Shown one piece after another: positions 37,967 to 51,888 of a stretch of DNA of 64,000 nt. Below the pieces are notes generated by a model. The model did no database searches, was not told the DNA's origin, and saw only the letters and a program-made list of their open reading frames with translations. The stretch is taken from contig MCGE01000007.1 in the NCBI GenBank assembly GCA_002105175.1, positions 1,426,001-1,490,000 on the forward strand. The letters are read 5' to 3'. Each line of letters begins with the position of its first letter. The stretch's first letter is position 1. The DNA is from Absidia repens (taxonomy: Eukaryota; Mucoromycota; Mucoromycetes; Mucorales; Cunninghamellaceae). The translations under genes were made by a program, and so were the position numbers.

Positions 37967-39966
37967 ATTGATGCGATATACAAGTGAATTGGATAATAAG
38001 TGGAGGAGGGGGGACTATATATTTTGATCGATCCACCCAGTTCTAGCACAGATAAATATTTTAACGATGCCGGAGTGTAGATCAATCAAAAGAAAAAAAA
38101 AAAAGGAATGTTGTTGAAAGAGAAAAGTCAAAAAAACAAGGGCAAAAATGTTTATGTGATGGCGGCCATTTGTCGTGCACTATATTTCAAACGCCGCTTT
38201 CATCGAACGTCGAAAAAAGGCACAATGAGATGTGAGTTGATAGTGTCATCGAGGCTATTTATCTTCTATAATCAACAAGGAATCTGTATTTTTTTTTTTC
38301 AAGATAATTGGATTTTATGTAATAATGAGACAAAGAATGCAAAGCCGCCCTCTTTGTCTGATAATTATATTTCATTCAAAGCAACCCACTTAGCGAAACG
38401 ATGCATTTTCTTACGAACGGTGAACATATATTTTCTTATCTGATCTCTTTTTAACTATTTTTTTTTTTCATTAGAACGAACAAAGACTTTGTAAGTTCAT
38501 ATAAAAGATGGAGTATCATAGAGCCAGAAGAGCATTTCATTTTGAGTTCGAAGAGCTGAGATTGGTATGAGGAGTGGTATATAAAAGACTAAACGTAAAC
38601 AAAAGAAATTCGGCCTTTCAACGACAAAAATGCTCAATATACCCCAACCAATGCCCCAATCGGGTTAACTTTTTTTAAAAAAAATAAATAAAAGATAATG
38701 AAAATGCAAACATCATTTGTATATACACCTAGCCCCCTCACAAACAGCCAGTTTTAATATAATGCCGAGCAAGTCATACTCGCTGCCAAAAATATAAAAA
38801 TATAGACCCATTTTTCCCAATATCATCGCCGTACGAACTATCAATAGTGCCAAAACACGGTGAAATAATAAAACGCCTAACGAAATATCTCTACTCCGTA
38901 AAGTGTAGCTCTCCTCATCAACACACATCAACAGCACACTACAAGGGAGCTATTGTGAGATAGCGTGAGGGAGGCTATTAGGGGACCTTAGAAATAGTCA
39001 ACACTAATCCTAAAGAAACGACTATAAAAACGGATCTGATATACTGTGAAATATGAATAAGGCATGAGAAAGACAAAAATGAATATGTCTTTTTGAAGTA
39101 TAACAATTGTCAACGCTAATCTAAACGGAGAATGGTAAAAAGGAATCTCTTGTACTATACATGAGAGAGACCAACGAAACATTTTCATTGATGCATGTAA
39201 AAAAAGACATATTTTATTCAGATATAGGTTCAAATTATGGAAAAGTTAATACTAAGCTACGCTACGCCAATAGAGACTCCAAAAAGCCAACTAATGGTGG
39301 TCTCAAATCCTAGATCCAAAATGAAAGGGGTTTCCCATGCATGTTGTAATCCCTGAGCTGAAAACCCTTCTAAACTAGTTCTGATACTAATCTAAGTCCA
39401 ATACAGCCACATAGAAGTTGAATGGTGAAGAAAAACGACAAGGAAAAAAAAGAAAATGAAAAGAAAGAGAGACGAAAAAAAAGTAGGAGTAAATAAATAT
39501 TCATGTGAGCGGGATTTTAATTGTTTTTTTTATAGCCATTTTCATTTTGATGAAAAAAGCACAAAAAAAAAAATAAATCCGGGAGTCCGTTGTGTCTTGC
39601 TGCATATAGCATGAATACACACATAAAAAAAACGACATTTCCCATAATAACGATGTCATTTCGTTTCCCCATTGATATCGTTCTTGTAGGTATCCCTACT
39701 GTACAGGCACTGTAAACACGGTGTTACCAGGCATGGTCTAACTCTACCCCTCCGACGACTTCCAAAATTAAATCATGGCAAATCAAGAGAGCCAATCCCT
39801 TTCAAAAAAAAAAAAAAAAAAAAAACATCACCTCATAATCATTTCATAACCATTGAAGACCAATCAATATAAAAAAAAATTGTAGGATGAATAAATAAAA
39901 GATAGATAGATGATTTTAATAAAGAGCGATTATTGCAAATAAGTAAATATAAAACTATATATAATT
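37967..39966. other. Intergenic region with repeat copy D
   Basis: Holds the 5' flank of the Ndt80-like gene, repeat copy D, an A run at about 39,806-39,825 and the 3' flank of the CH/GAR gene. A 111-codon plus-strand frame at 38,108-38,443 starts with ATG, but its composition is unlike the neighbouring genes and it lies in the Ndt80-like promoter. I do not call it a gene. Confidence 0.55.
38980..39560 (+). repeat. Dispersed repeat family, copy D
   Basis: Shows the ordered landmarks well: AGTCAACACTAATC, CATTTTCATTGATGCATG, GACATATTTTATTCAGATAT, CCAAAATGAAAGGGG, CCCATGCATGTTG, CCCTGAGCTGAAAACCC, GAAGTTGAATGGTGAAG and a final GAGCGGGATTTTAATT. It closely tracks copies E and F. I do not see the right-hand inverted arm that those two have. 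Confidence 0.7.
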
Positions 39967-42900
39967 TCAACGACGTCGACTACTGGTACTATCATGAGGT
40001 GTCATTTTCATTTCATGTTGTTGACCTTGCATGTCCACGGCGATATAGCGATCACCATCCTTGTAGCCCGCATTGCCTGAGATTGATGACGAGGTCGATG
40101 TGGATTGCGTCATTCTTGGTAAAGGACGACCAGATGTAGGCGACGTGGCTCGTTTGGTTTCTAAAAATGCTTCTTGGCAACTCTCCATCGACGTTTTTTG
40201 CATCACAAATCCAGACCCATGACCGACTAACAGAGCATGATCACGTAAAAATTGGGATAATTCAGTCCAGCCTATACGAAAAAATAATCATGATAGATAG
40301 ATCAGCATACAAGTATATTAACAATAAATGCAAAAAACAAAGGACTTTACCTCCACCAACCCTGACCATCACCATATGACTTTTCAAAATCCTGCAGTAG
40401 ACCACCTTGTCACCAAATCGATACCGTCCCGCACTGCCAGGTACCATTTGCAATTCCACCTTGTAAGGTACCTTGTTCACAATACGACCAATTTCCATAT
40501 CCAGATCGTTTTTGGGATCAGCCACATAAGCGTTGGGTGCTGGGGGTGCTGGAGCAGCTGTTGGTGGAGGAGGCCGCAGATAGGCATTGTTTGTAAATGA
40601 AGACTTGCGACCCATGATTTTCCGCTGAGCCTGTAATAAAGGAGATGAGGAAGAGGATGTGGAGGACGCCACACGACGACGAGTAGAAGCTGTTGTTGAT
40701 GCGTGAGGCGGTGGCGGTGAAGGCATTTTAGATGGCAGTGAGATTTTTCGGCTTCGTAAACCAGATAATCGAGGACTATTGGTGCTTCCATTGCTACCAC
40801 TGCTGTTGCTGCTGCTGTTACTACTACTGCTGCTGTTGTTTCCATTGGTAGATCCAATCCATTGAAGCCATTCTTTCATACGGTCATTGTAACGTTGTTC
40901 TAGCTTGTTCCTCTTGGTCACCAGATGGCCATAGTCCGTTTGATCTAATTGAACCAATGTAGCAACCTGCCTTGCCTTTTCCAAACTAAGCGTCAATGCA
41001 TCAGAATACACCTTGTGTTTTGTTTCCAGTTCCACAGCAATTGCATGGCCATCCACCGTCATGAATCCAGAGGATGCCACCATCACTTCGGGGTTATTCT
41101 TGTCAATGACCTGTTCCATCGCAAACAGATATCCATGTACCTCGGCCGCCGCCACCCAGTATTGGCACATAGTCATACCATGTTGTATCTGCTGTTTGTG
41201 TTTCTGTAGCATTTGCTCCCATTTGTCCAAAGCATTGTCGACATCCGAATGACCAATCCAAGGACGCATCAATCCATCCAAACTGAGTTTCAAGTCCGCG
41301 GCTTTTGATTTGAACACAGGTCGCATTTCATAGTCCAAGATGGTCAGAGATTGTTCAGCCGCCACCAAGTCTTGTTCCTGGCCCATCATACGCACCATAG
41401 TTTCATCCTCATCCTCGGTAGCGTCATCCCCAGAAGTAGTTGATCCAGCAGAGCCATCCTTGTTGCCGTCGTGATTAAATCCAGCCACGAGCCCAGCAGC
41501 ACGATTGCAGGTATCATCCACTAGAGTCAAAAGTGCTTGCCATTGTTGTTCAGCCAAGTGTGTCAGTTGAGCTTGAGTCACTTCCGTCAGTTGAGCCTTG
41601 GTCTTCTGCCAACCTATTTCCACATCATGGACGAGAGTTTGGATACTTTGTTGTACATGTTGACCGAGTCCATTTACCATATCGTCCGTGTCATCACTGC
41701 TGTTCACAGATAGAAGCCCACCCTGTGTCTTGGAAATGAATTCTTGCATGTCGTTTTTTTCAACATTGGCCACCTTGTATTCCAATAAACGCAAATCCAA
41801 TTGCCAATCCCTAGACATAGATCCTTCCTCGTCACTTTGATGGTAGGATACAGCAAATTCATCCAATTCCTTGCTAAAGCCATCCATCCACAAAAAGAGC
41901 TTCGAAGCTTGGCGTCCACATGCAAAAGCATTGACCAAGAACGTATCAGAGCAATGTTTTTCCAATGCCACCGCTTGCAATAAACCATCCACAGAGTCCC
42001 GACACAATGTAGAAGAAATGCCATCATCACAAAGAGCCACCAATGAGTCTACCGTCTTTTTCGCAAAACCGCCTTTGGATGCACCTTGTTCCATCTTTAA
42101 TACCAAATCATTCCATTGCTGCAACAAGAGTATATTGCCATCGGAACCACGGTCAAAGAGAGACATTTGAGTCACAGAGATCAACCTCTTCAAGATAAGG
42201 TCCCTTTCGTCATCCGCTTCGTGTTTGGTACATTGTAAAAGAGCTGTGAGCAATCCATCCACCACGTTTGACAAATGGTTGAACCTTTCAAAAAAGACAC
42301 ACCTGTTATGATCGTCATAATGAATAACACCATCAGCTTCAGGGGAAGGCACAATACCACCGAGTGCAGCCAGAGTAGTGTGGGAATCTTGATAAATCAT
42401 TGGAAGTACATTCATAGCCGATGCCAAGTCAGTGGTGATCATCAAAGCTGACATATCCATCATATCATGTGCAGGAGCCAACATCGCTTCCACCTTATCC
42501 AACGAAGAGGAGAGATCCCGCCATTGAGACAAAGCTAATAGCAGTCGATGCACACCTTGTAAATCTTGCAACGCAGTTTGCCATAGACTATCCAACCGAG
42601 ATTGTCGAGCCGCCACATCAGCCTCCTCTTTCTGGAGTTGGATCAGTTGACAGAGGCAGCGCACATCATTGTAAGATACAGTATGGGTCGTTTCCAAGGC
42701 TAGTTTCGCTTCTTTCCATTTGAGATGCAATGCTTCTTCATGTTCTTGATACACCATGCAGGTCGCACCAGGCACCATCTTGCCATGTTCATCCACCGAA
42801 GACGCCAACTGATCTTGAAGCTGATGCAGCAAGGATTCCAAAACGGTGGCACTTCGTTCATATGCTTGTACCAATCGAGTATGTTGTGATTCCTTGAGAG

Positions 42901-45900
42901 TCCTTGTCAATCGGTCTTGTAGATCATCCAATACATTCTTTGCTTTCTCATGTACCAGATGGACCTTTTCCTTGCCAAACACCTCGGCACCATCCCGTAC
43001 TTGCACTTGTTGTTCACACAAAGATCCAAAGAGTTCTTGTTCCACATGCACCTTGGTGTCAGCCATCCATTGTTCCACCTGATCTTCCGAAGCATCCACA
43101 CCGTGTTGATCCAAAGTAGCATTCATTGCATCACATTTGCCTTCCAATTGCCTTGCCGTTTGTAGATACTTGATCAATCCACAAAGTAATTTGACATGGC
43201 CACATACACCCACAGTCAGTTGCAGTTGCTGGTCTTCCAGGGCAAGAGGCATTTTGATATTGACAGGATACGCTTGTTGAGTGGCGGTAAAGAGTCGTTC
43301 AAGTCGGTGTAATGGTTCTTCAGTGTATGCATGCATGGTCATAATAGTGTCATTCACCATCCCATCATCCTCTATCAGGCTGCTGTCATTGTCAAATTGC
43401 TGGAGATATGTAGAGAGACCATGTTGACCTTGCTTCAACCCATCCATATCTGTCTGCCACTGTTTTTCCCAAATAGCCCTCTTGTTCGACGAGTCAAGGT
43501 CACCCACTAGATGGACCAGGGCGGCCAATACATCACCATATGCCACTAAGACTTTCCATCTCACCAAATCATCCACCACAAAGAATGACAGCGGATAAGG
43601 AATTTGAGAGCCAGAGTGTTGCCAAAGTTGCAATGCCGACGTTTCCAATTTTTGGATTTCTTGATCCACCGCCGTTTGATCAGAGATAGTTTCAGTTGAC
43701 AAAAGTCCATCATCCAGGCGGGCACCGAGAGATTTACTTGCACGATCAATCTTTTCCACGGAAGACATGTACGCATTCACCTTGTTGGTTTGACCAAGAG
43801 TAGAGTGAGTCGAAGTCAAAAGTTCATTCAGTTCGTTGATTTGATCCTCAAGTAGTTGCTGTCGTTGATAAATACGAGATACAACCGACGTCGGCCTTGT
43901 TGCAATGTCATTTACCAAAAGAGAATCCAACATCTGCTGCACCAAATCAATGTTGTGTTTGTATTCCACGACCTGTTGCCGAATATCATCCAAAGTATAT
44001 TGATGCCTTGAGCGGTTGTCAGTGCCACTATCTGCCACCAATGCATGTACAGTGTCGGACGTCTGTTTGATCCAGGTACAAACCATGCACCATTGCTGTT
44101 CCCAGTCAAGCCGCTTTCGAAGAATATCCAACCGGTGTTCATCGTCCATCAAAATTTGCTGACCCTTTTCAATGCCTGATCGAACATCTTGCACCATCGT
44201 CACATGTTCTTCATCATCACCATCCTTGATCCATTGGTTAAACCTATTGACCACCGTTTGCATAAAATGACGACTGCGCACGGAGTAATCAAGTTCCAAA
44301 CCATCCAGATCATCCACAGACTGCCTCCAAGGGTCAAACACGCTAGATGCCAAATCGTCCACTTGCATAGTCATGGCTCGTTTGATCGCTTCCAGTGCCT
44401 GTTGTCGCTCCAATCCACTACACCTTGATCGGAAACACACGAGTGCCTTGTGATAACCTTGTTTGCAATTATCCAAAGCGCCCTTCCAGTACTGAATAAG
44501 ATCGGCTACATCATTGCCAGTAGTAGTAGTAGTAGTAGTCATCAAGCCATCTGCCGCCAATGCCAAGACACGAGAGACATCATCATCCAATTCACCCACT
44601 TGGTTTTCCATCCATTGCTTTTGGTATAAATTGACGCCATCACCAAGTTGTCTCTCCAGTTCAGTCGCCTTGATTTGTACCATGTGACACTGATGCAAAA
44701 AGTCCTCGATCCTTTTCCGCTGAGCAATGGATTGCCTTGCCGATTCCAAATGGTGTTCCAGCTGTTTCCATTGTTGCATAAACATATCATAATCACTATC
44801 CACCGAGTCCATTCCAGAAGAAGGAAGTGTAGCCGCCACCGACGCCAGTTGCTGGTGCATAGAAACAACCGCCGCATAACCAGTACCAACATCACTGTCA
44901 CCACCACCACCACCAAAATTACCCAAATGAGCCACGCGCCCTGATAAGATCTTCCACTGTTGCTGCTGCTGCAGCAATAATGACGTTGATTGTTGATGTT
45001 GGGTTTCGGATGATACGTGCCAAGTTGCTTGTTGCGCTAATGCCAGCACCGAGTCATGAATCGCAGCAAGCTGAGCCATCGATCGAGTATACACCGCATC
45101 CCATTGAGTCAGCCGTTTTTTCCATGCAAGATTGAGATGTGAGGTTTGTTTGGCGTTTGATAATAAAGAGTCCAGACTATCTAGCGTCTTGATCACCGTC
45201 CGCATTGTCACATGGGTCACCCAATCCCTTGACTGCTGCTGTTGCTGTTGCTGCTGCTGGTGCTGCTGACAAAATTCTGTCAGAGCTAACACATCCCCAT
45301 TTTCTTGTTGATACTGTAGCACCACCGCCACCGCCGCCTCGGAGGCATCCACTCCGTGTTTCATCCGTTGGACGACCCAGGTTTGTACCCTGCTGGATTG
45401 TTGATAAAGGCAAAGAGCCGATCGGACCCAGGATTGAAGACATGCATGCCTTTGGACCAAGATATCCACTAAATAATGGTTGCTGCCAACACCGACACCG
45501 ACACCGACGCCGCCGCCCCCGCCGCCACCATCATCGTCGTCATCAGTTGCCGTCATCCCGCAAAGTGTAATCACATGTTCGTCCATCTGCTGTAACTGGT
45601 CAAGGAGCTGTTGTGTTGGTGCAATCAAATCGTCGTCTGTGTCGCCATCATCACCACTATTGCCACTTGCATCAAGTCGGGTGAAATCCACATAGGCTTG
45701 CTGAAGTTGCTGAAGGAGTGTCAAGAGGGATGATAGACGTTTGGTGTGTGGATGCTGTAAATGGTTGTGGATAGATTCATGTGTGTCTGCAATCCAACAC
45801 CTTGTCAAGGAGGATGCAGTCGTGTCAATGTCAACGTCATTCGTCAGTGGTTGCCAAGTTGGGAGCGTTGTTGCTGCAGGTAGCTGTGCATCTGTCTCCT

Positions 45901-46546
45901 CGCCAATGTTGTCGGGTAATGAATCAAGTTGCGAAGTGAATGCTGGTGGTATAATGAGCTGATGATCCACAAAATCACCGATACTGTATAGCTGCTGTTG
46001 CTGCTGCTGACGTTGTTGTTGTTGTTGTTGATGATGATGATGATGCTGGTGGTATAAATATATCGCCAATGAATCGATGGTCGTATACCAAAGTTGTTGT
46101 GCCAAGTCATCTGCCAGAAGAAGACATTCGATGCTTGTTTTTTCGTTCAAGGTCGTCACAAGGCAGGGTAACGATCCAGGGGAAAACCGATGAATCAAAC
46201 ACAATAAGAGCTTCCCATGACCAATATCATCGATACACGAAAATCGGGGCAAGAGTGAGAGTGTCATGTAGAATTCAAGTTGGCGCTGAATCCACACTAA
46301 AAGTTTTTGATCATCGACAGTAGTAGATTCATCGTAACTGCTGGCAGACGATGTGGTGAGAGATGAGTTCGAAGATCGGGGTTGAGGAGAGATGGGTCCG
46401 TTAAGTGTATCGAATTTCAAAGAGGTGGCAAAGTTGGTATTGGTATTGACATGACCTTCGCCATTGGTGTCATTGGTAGTGGTGCCATTCTTGTCGTTTA
46501 TGTCAAAGGTCGAAGGTGTACAAAACGTGTCGTGCAACATGTCCAT
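39967..46546 (-). CDS. Spectraplakin-like giant protein: CH domain, long helical rod, GAR (GAS2) domain
   Basis: Predicted actin/microtubule linker. Two exons, 40351-46546 and 39967-40271, give 2,166 aa in frame. I start at the ATG at 46546; upstream sequence in frame is hydrophobic leader without another ATG. The N-terminal 75 residues are Ser/Thr/Asn-rich. One calponin-homology-like domain follows at about 79-167 (LLVWIQRQLEF ... HGKLLLCLIHRF). Next comes a rod of about 1,750 residues rich in Gln, Asp, Leu and Trp, with spacing like diverged spectrin repeats and poly-Gln, poly-His and Gly/Val runs near its start. A Ser/Asn/Pro-rich linker leads to a GAR domain at about 2023-2085 (NKVPYKVELQMVPGSAGRYRFGDK, YCRILKSHMVMVRVGGGW, ELSQFLRDHALL). 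The tail is Ser/Thr-rich and ends SSRRR. CH plus GAR is the spectraplakin/Gas2 signature in animals. The CH call is weaker than the GAR call. Confidence 0.87.
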
Positions 46547-47547
46547 AGATGAATATAAAAGGAATATAAAGAAGTGCAAGGAAGAAAGAGCGATATATTA
46601 TAAGAGTATGTGTATATGATAAAAAAAGACAGAAATGAAATAATAATAAAAATGGGAGGGAGAAAGTGTAAAAAAAAAAGTAGTAAAAGAAGGGCAAAGG
46701 GAGAAAGAATATATATAAGAAAAGGGGGAGGGGGAGGAAGAGAGGGAAGAATAAACAATCAGGTCAGTAAAAAGCCTATTAAAAAAAAATAACAAAAAGA
46801 TGCGTAAGGAGAAAGTTGCATATGATCACACTCCCTACTTGGAAAATGCACACCAGCTTTGCACTACCTAAACAGTATCCCCGTCTTTTTTTCTTACCTT
46901 TTGACTGCAAAAATAGATAATACGCTTGTCCCCTTCCTATTGTAATATATATTTTTGTCGCATGTTATCCGTTTTGATCCAATCTATTGTATACAATAAA
47001 TGATGTAGTAATAAACTGTTAGCAATCATACTTTCCTTTAAAGAACCCAAATCATAGGGATCCTCTTTTGAATAGGGCGTTCAGTTCACTTACCTGGAAG
47101 TGTACAAAACTTTGAGAGAGTAAAAATATTGTTGTTGTTCCATAATAGATCTACCGTTTCATCGTTGACATGTTATGTTTGTGTTTGATGTTGGACTGTT
47201 TGGCTGAAACATAGAGAAATCAAATGGTTGTCAGTGGCAAGTTTGGAAGAATTCATTTTTAAATACAAGTCAAGTAAAACTTACCTGACCAGGTGGTAAG
47301 GCCAAGGTATAATAAGTGTTGCTCTGAATACATTCGTGTGTTACAGCTTCCCGATTGAAGAAGATCTTTTACAAAGATTGACTTTTTAGAAAAAGGGAAA
47401 AAAAAAAAAAAAAAAAAAAAAACTGCTTGAAAAAGGCGGAACTTGAAACATATTTTTCACAGTGGGGCGCCAACTGCGCTTTTGCTTTCGTTTCTTAATA
47501 TTATCTTTTGCTATTTTATTGGATATTTGGAATACCATCTTCGGGTC
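46547..47547. other. Intergenic region between divergent genes
   Basis: About 1 kb between the CH/GAR gene (minus) and a small plus-strand gene. The first 250 bases are purine-rich leader and poly-A sequence. An A run lies at about 47,399-47,421. The frames seen here are low complexity. It should hold both promoters. Confidence 0.6.
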
Positions 47548-47978
47548 ATGTCAAGAGAAACCAAACGTCCTCATTACTATTATACTGATCCTGAATTCCC
47601 TCCTTTAACTGGTTCAGATGCTACCAAAAGAACCAAGACTCAACATACGACTACGTAAGTATATCTTTATTTAACTTTTGATACTTCCCATTCTTACAAA
47701 TCCACTTGTATGTTAATTCATATTCTTCTTTATCTAGTCCTGAACTATCTTTGGCAACTTTATCCATTAATGAAGTAACAACAACACCATCAACTACAGT
47801 AGCTACGACAACACGAAATTATGCCAGTATCAACCAATATCTACGACAAATCCATATCGAACGCTTCGGTGATCCAGAACTACGTGAACGGTGGTGGGAA
47901 CGATACGGTGACAATGACAAAGAACAAACTGACAAAGAAGATAATGCGACTGCCATGATGGACATAACTGACGAATAA
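47548..47978 (+). CDS. Small protein of unknown function
   Basis: Two exons, 47548-47654 and 47738-47978, give 115 aa. The 83-base intron has a GTAAGT donor and a TTTATCTAG acceptor, and the frame is kept across it. The N-terminal half is Thr/Ser/Pro-rich and hydrophilic (SRETKRPHYYYTDPEFPPLTG). The C-terminal half is helical and charged with aromatic residues (INQYLRQIHIERFGDPELRERWWERYGD), followed by an acidic tail. I do not recognise it. The stop overlaps an ATG in another frame (TAATG at 47976-47980), and the 200 bases after it are open in several frames; part of that may be 5' leader of the aldehyde dehydrogenase gene. The gene call rests on the clean intron and composition only. Confidence 0.55.
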
Positions 47979-48408
47979 TGTTATCCTACACAAAGCGACT
48001 ATCTTTCGTTTGGGCGAATACTTATTATGTGTGGAACGATCGATTCGTCGGACTTCGTTTTTTGGCAACCATCCTACTTCTACCACACAGTTGGGCCTGC
48101 TGGATGGACAATATACGGACTGAAATTTGGCCTGCATTTGATTGGTTGCACCATGGATGAGTTATACTATCGTCACAGGTAAACAAACAAAAAAAAAAAT
48201 ATATGGGGATAGAGAGTCGCTTTGCACATGACATTTGAGCAGCTTACGTTGTCTTACATGTGGCTGCCTGGATTTCAAAACCAAAGATCTTTTTTGCATT
48301 GATGAGATCAAACTCACCCCAATCAAATTGTTGCTGTTATTTTAGTATTTTTTTTTTAACTCACTTCTTTTTTCTTTTTTCTTTCTCTTTTAGTTTATCC
48401 GTTCTCCA

Positions 48409-50676
<2,268 letters not shown>

Positions 50677-51095
50677 ACCTTCCCATACCTCTTCCTCTAT
50701 TTACTTTTACATTTTTATATAATAAAGCACTCCTTTACTATCTTTCCTCTCCCTCTTTTTTTTTTTTTTTTTCTTTTATGACCTATTTTATTTATATGGT
50801 ACAAAGGTCAAAACTGTGTGATCTTTCGATTCTTGACGACATTATGGGAATACAGACAAGACATGGAATACCTTGTCTAATCTATCATATCATATAAGTA
50901 TTCAGGCGCAATGCATATTTTTATGTCATCCCTATGCACCTTACATACACTCTTTCTCCTTATATCCAGGTACATGGCAGATCAAAACCGGAGTTTGAAA
51001 CGAACCCACCCATCCAGGCGCGGACAGGCTCGATAAAACCCAATTTGTAAGTACAACAAGATTAAAATTCCTTCTCTTCTCCACGTCGAACAACG
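50677..51095. other. Intergenic region upstream of eL24
   Basis: About 420 bases with the aldehyde dehydrogenase polyadenylation signal (50721-50726), a T run, and the eL24 promoter and leader. The leader may itself be spliced, as it contains a GTAAGT site near 51,048, but I see no clear matching acceptor. Confidence 0.55.
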
Positions 51096-51888
51096 ATGAA
51101 GTATGTTAAAAATCACATCCATCCATCTATCCATCCATCCATCCCTTAAACATCATTCATCCATCTTTCCATTGGCCTACATACTGACCTATTTGCTTTT
51201 CTATTTTGAAATAGACTCGAAATTTGCGCGTTCTCCGGCTTCAAAATCTACCCTGCTCGTGGTAAGACCTACGTCCGCATTGATAGCAGGTAATGAACTA
51301 TAAAACAATGGAAGACAAATACAACAAGAATGAAACTCTAATGATGTTCTTTTTATTTTCTACAGAGTATGTATAAATAGATAAAAAAAAAACATGACGG
51401 TCGGGAACTATGTGATGAACGGTCGTTTTACGATGTTGTTGTTGAAGGGGGGGTACACACAGGAAAAAAAACGACACACTCACGTACACACATACACACA
51501 CAATGGCATTTAGGAAGGAGACACAGGGTGGTGGATGACACTCATGTAGATGCGCTAACCAACCCAATTTTTATATTATTTTATTTCATAGACTTTCCGT
51601 TTCATCAATGGTAAGGCTGAATCCTACTTCCTCCAACGTTTGAACCCTCGCAAGATCCGCTGGACCACCATTTACCGTCGCCTCAACAAGAAGGGTGTGA
51701 CTGAAGAAGTTGCCAAGAAGCGCTCTCGCCGTACCGTCAAGCATGAACGTGCTATTGCTGGTGCCTCTTGGGATGCCATCCGTGCCAAGCGTAACCAAAA
51801 GCCCGATGCCCGTGCTGCCGCTCGTCAAGCTGCCATTGCCAAGTCCAAGGAATCCAAGAAGGCTGCTCAAGCTGCTAAGAAGGCTTAA
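51096..51888 (+). CDS. Ribosomal protein eL24 (L24e), large subunit (one base missing at an exon junction)
   Basis: 60S subunit protein. Three exons: 51096-51100 (ATG AA), 51215-51289 and 51592-51888. The protein starts [27 protein letters not shown], the zinc-ribbon-like start of the family with [16 protein letters not shown] next. [30 protein letters not shown] then follows, and an Ala/Lys-rich tail. Total coding length is 377 nt, one short of a multiple of three. The defect falls at the second junction: the donor leaves AG, but the next exon begins directly with ACT for Thr. An extra G either before the donor or after the acceptor restores DSR-TFRF and gives 125 aa. AATAAA at 51992-51997. 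Confidence 0.92.

Noticed and set aside
38108..38443. 111-codon plus-strand frame
   Set aside because: Composition is unlike the genes around it, there is no recognisable motif, and it overlaps the likely promoter of the Ndt80-like gene.
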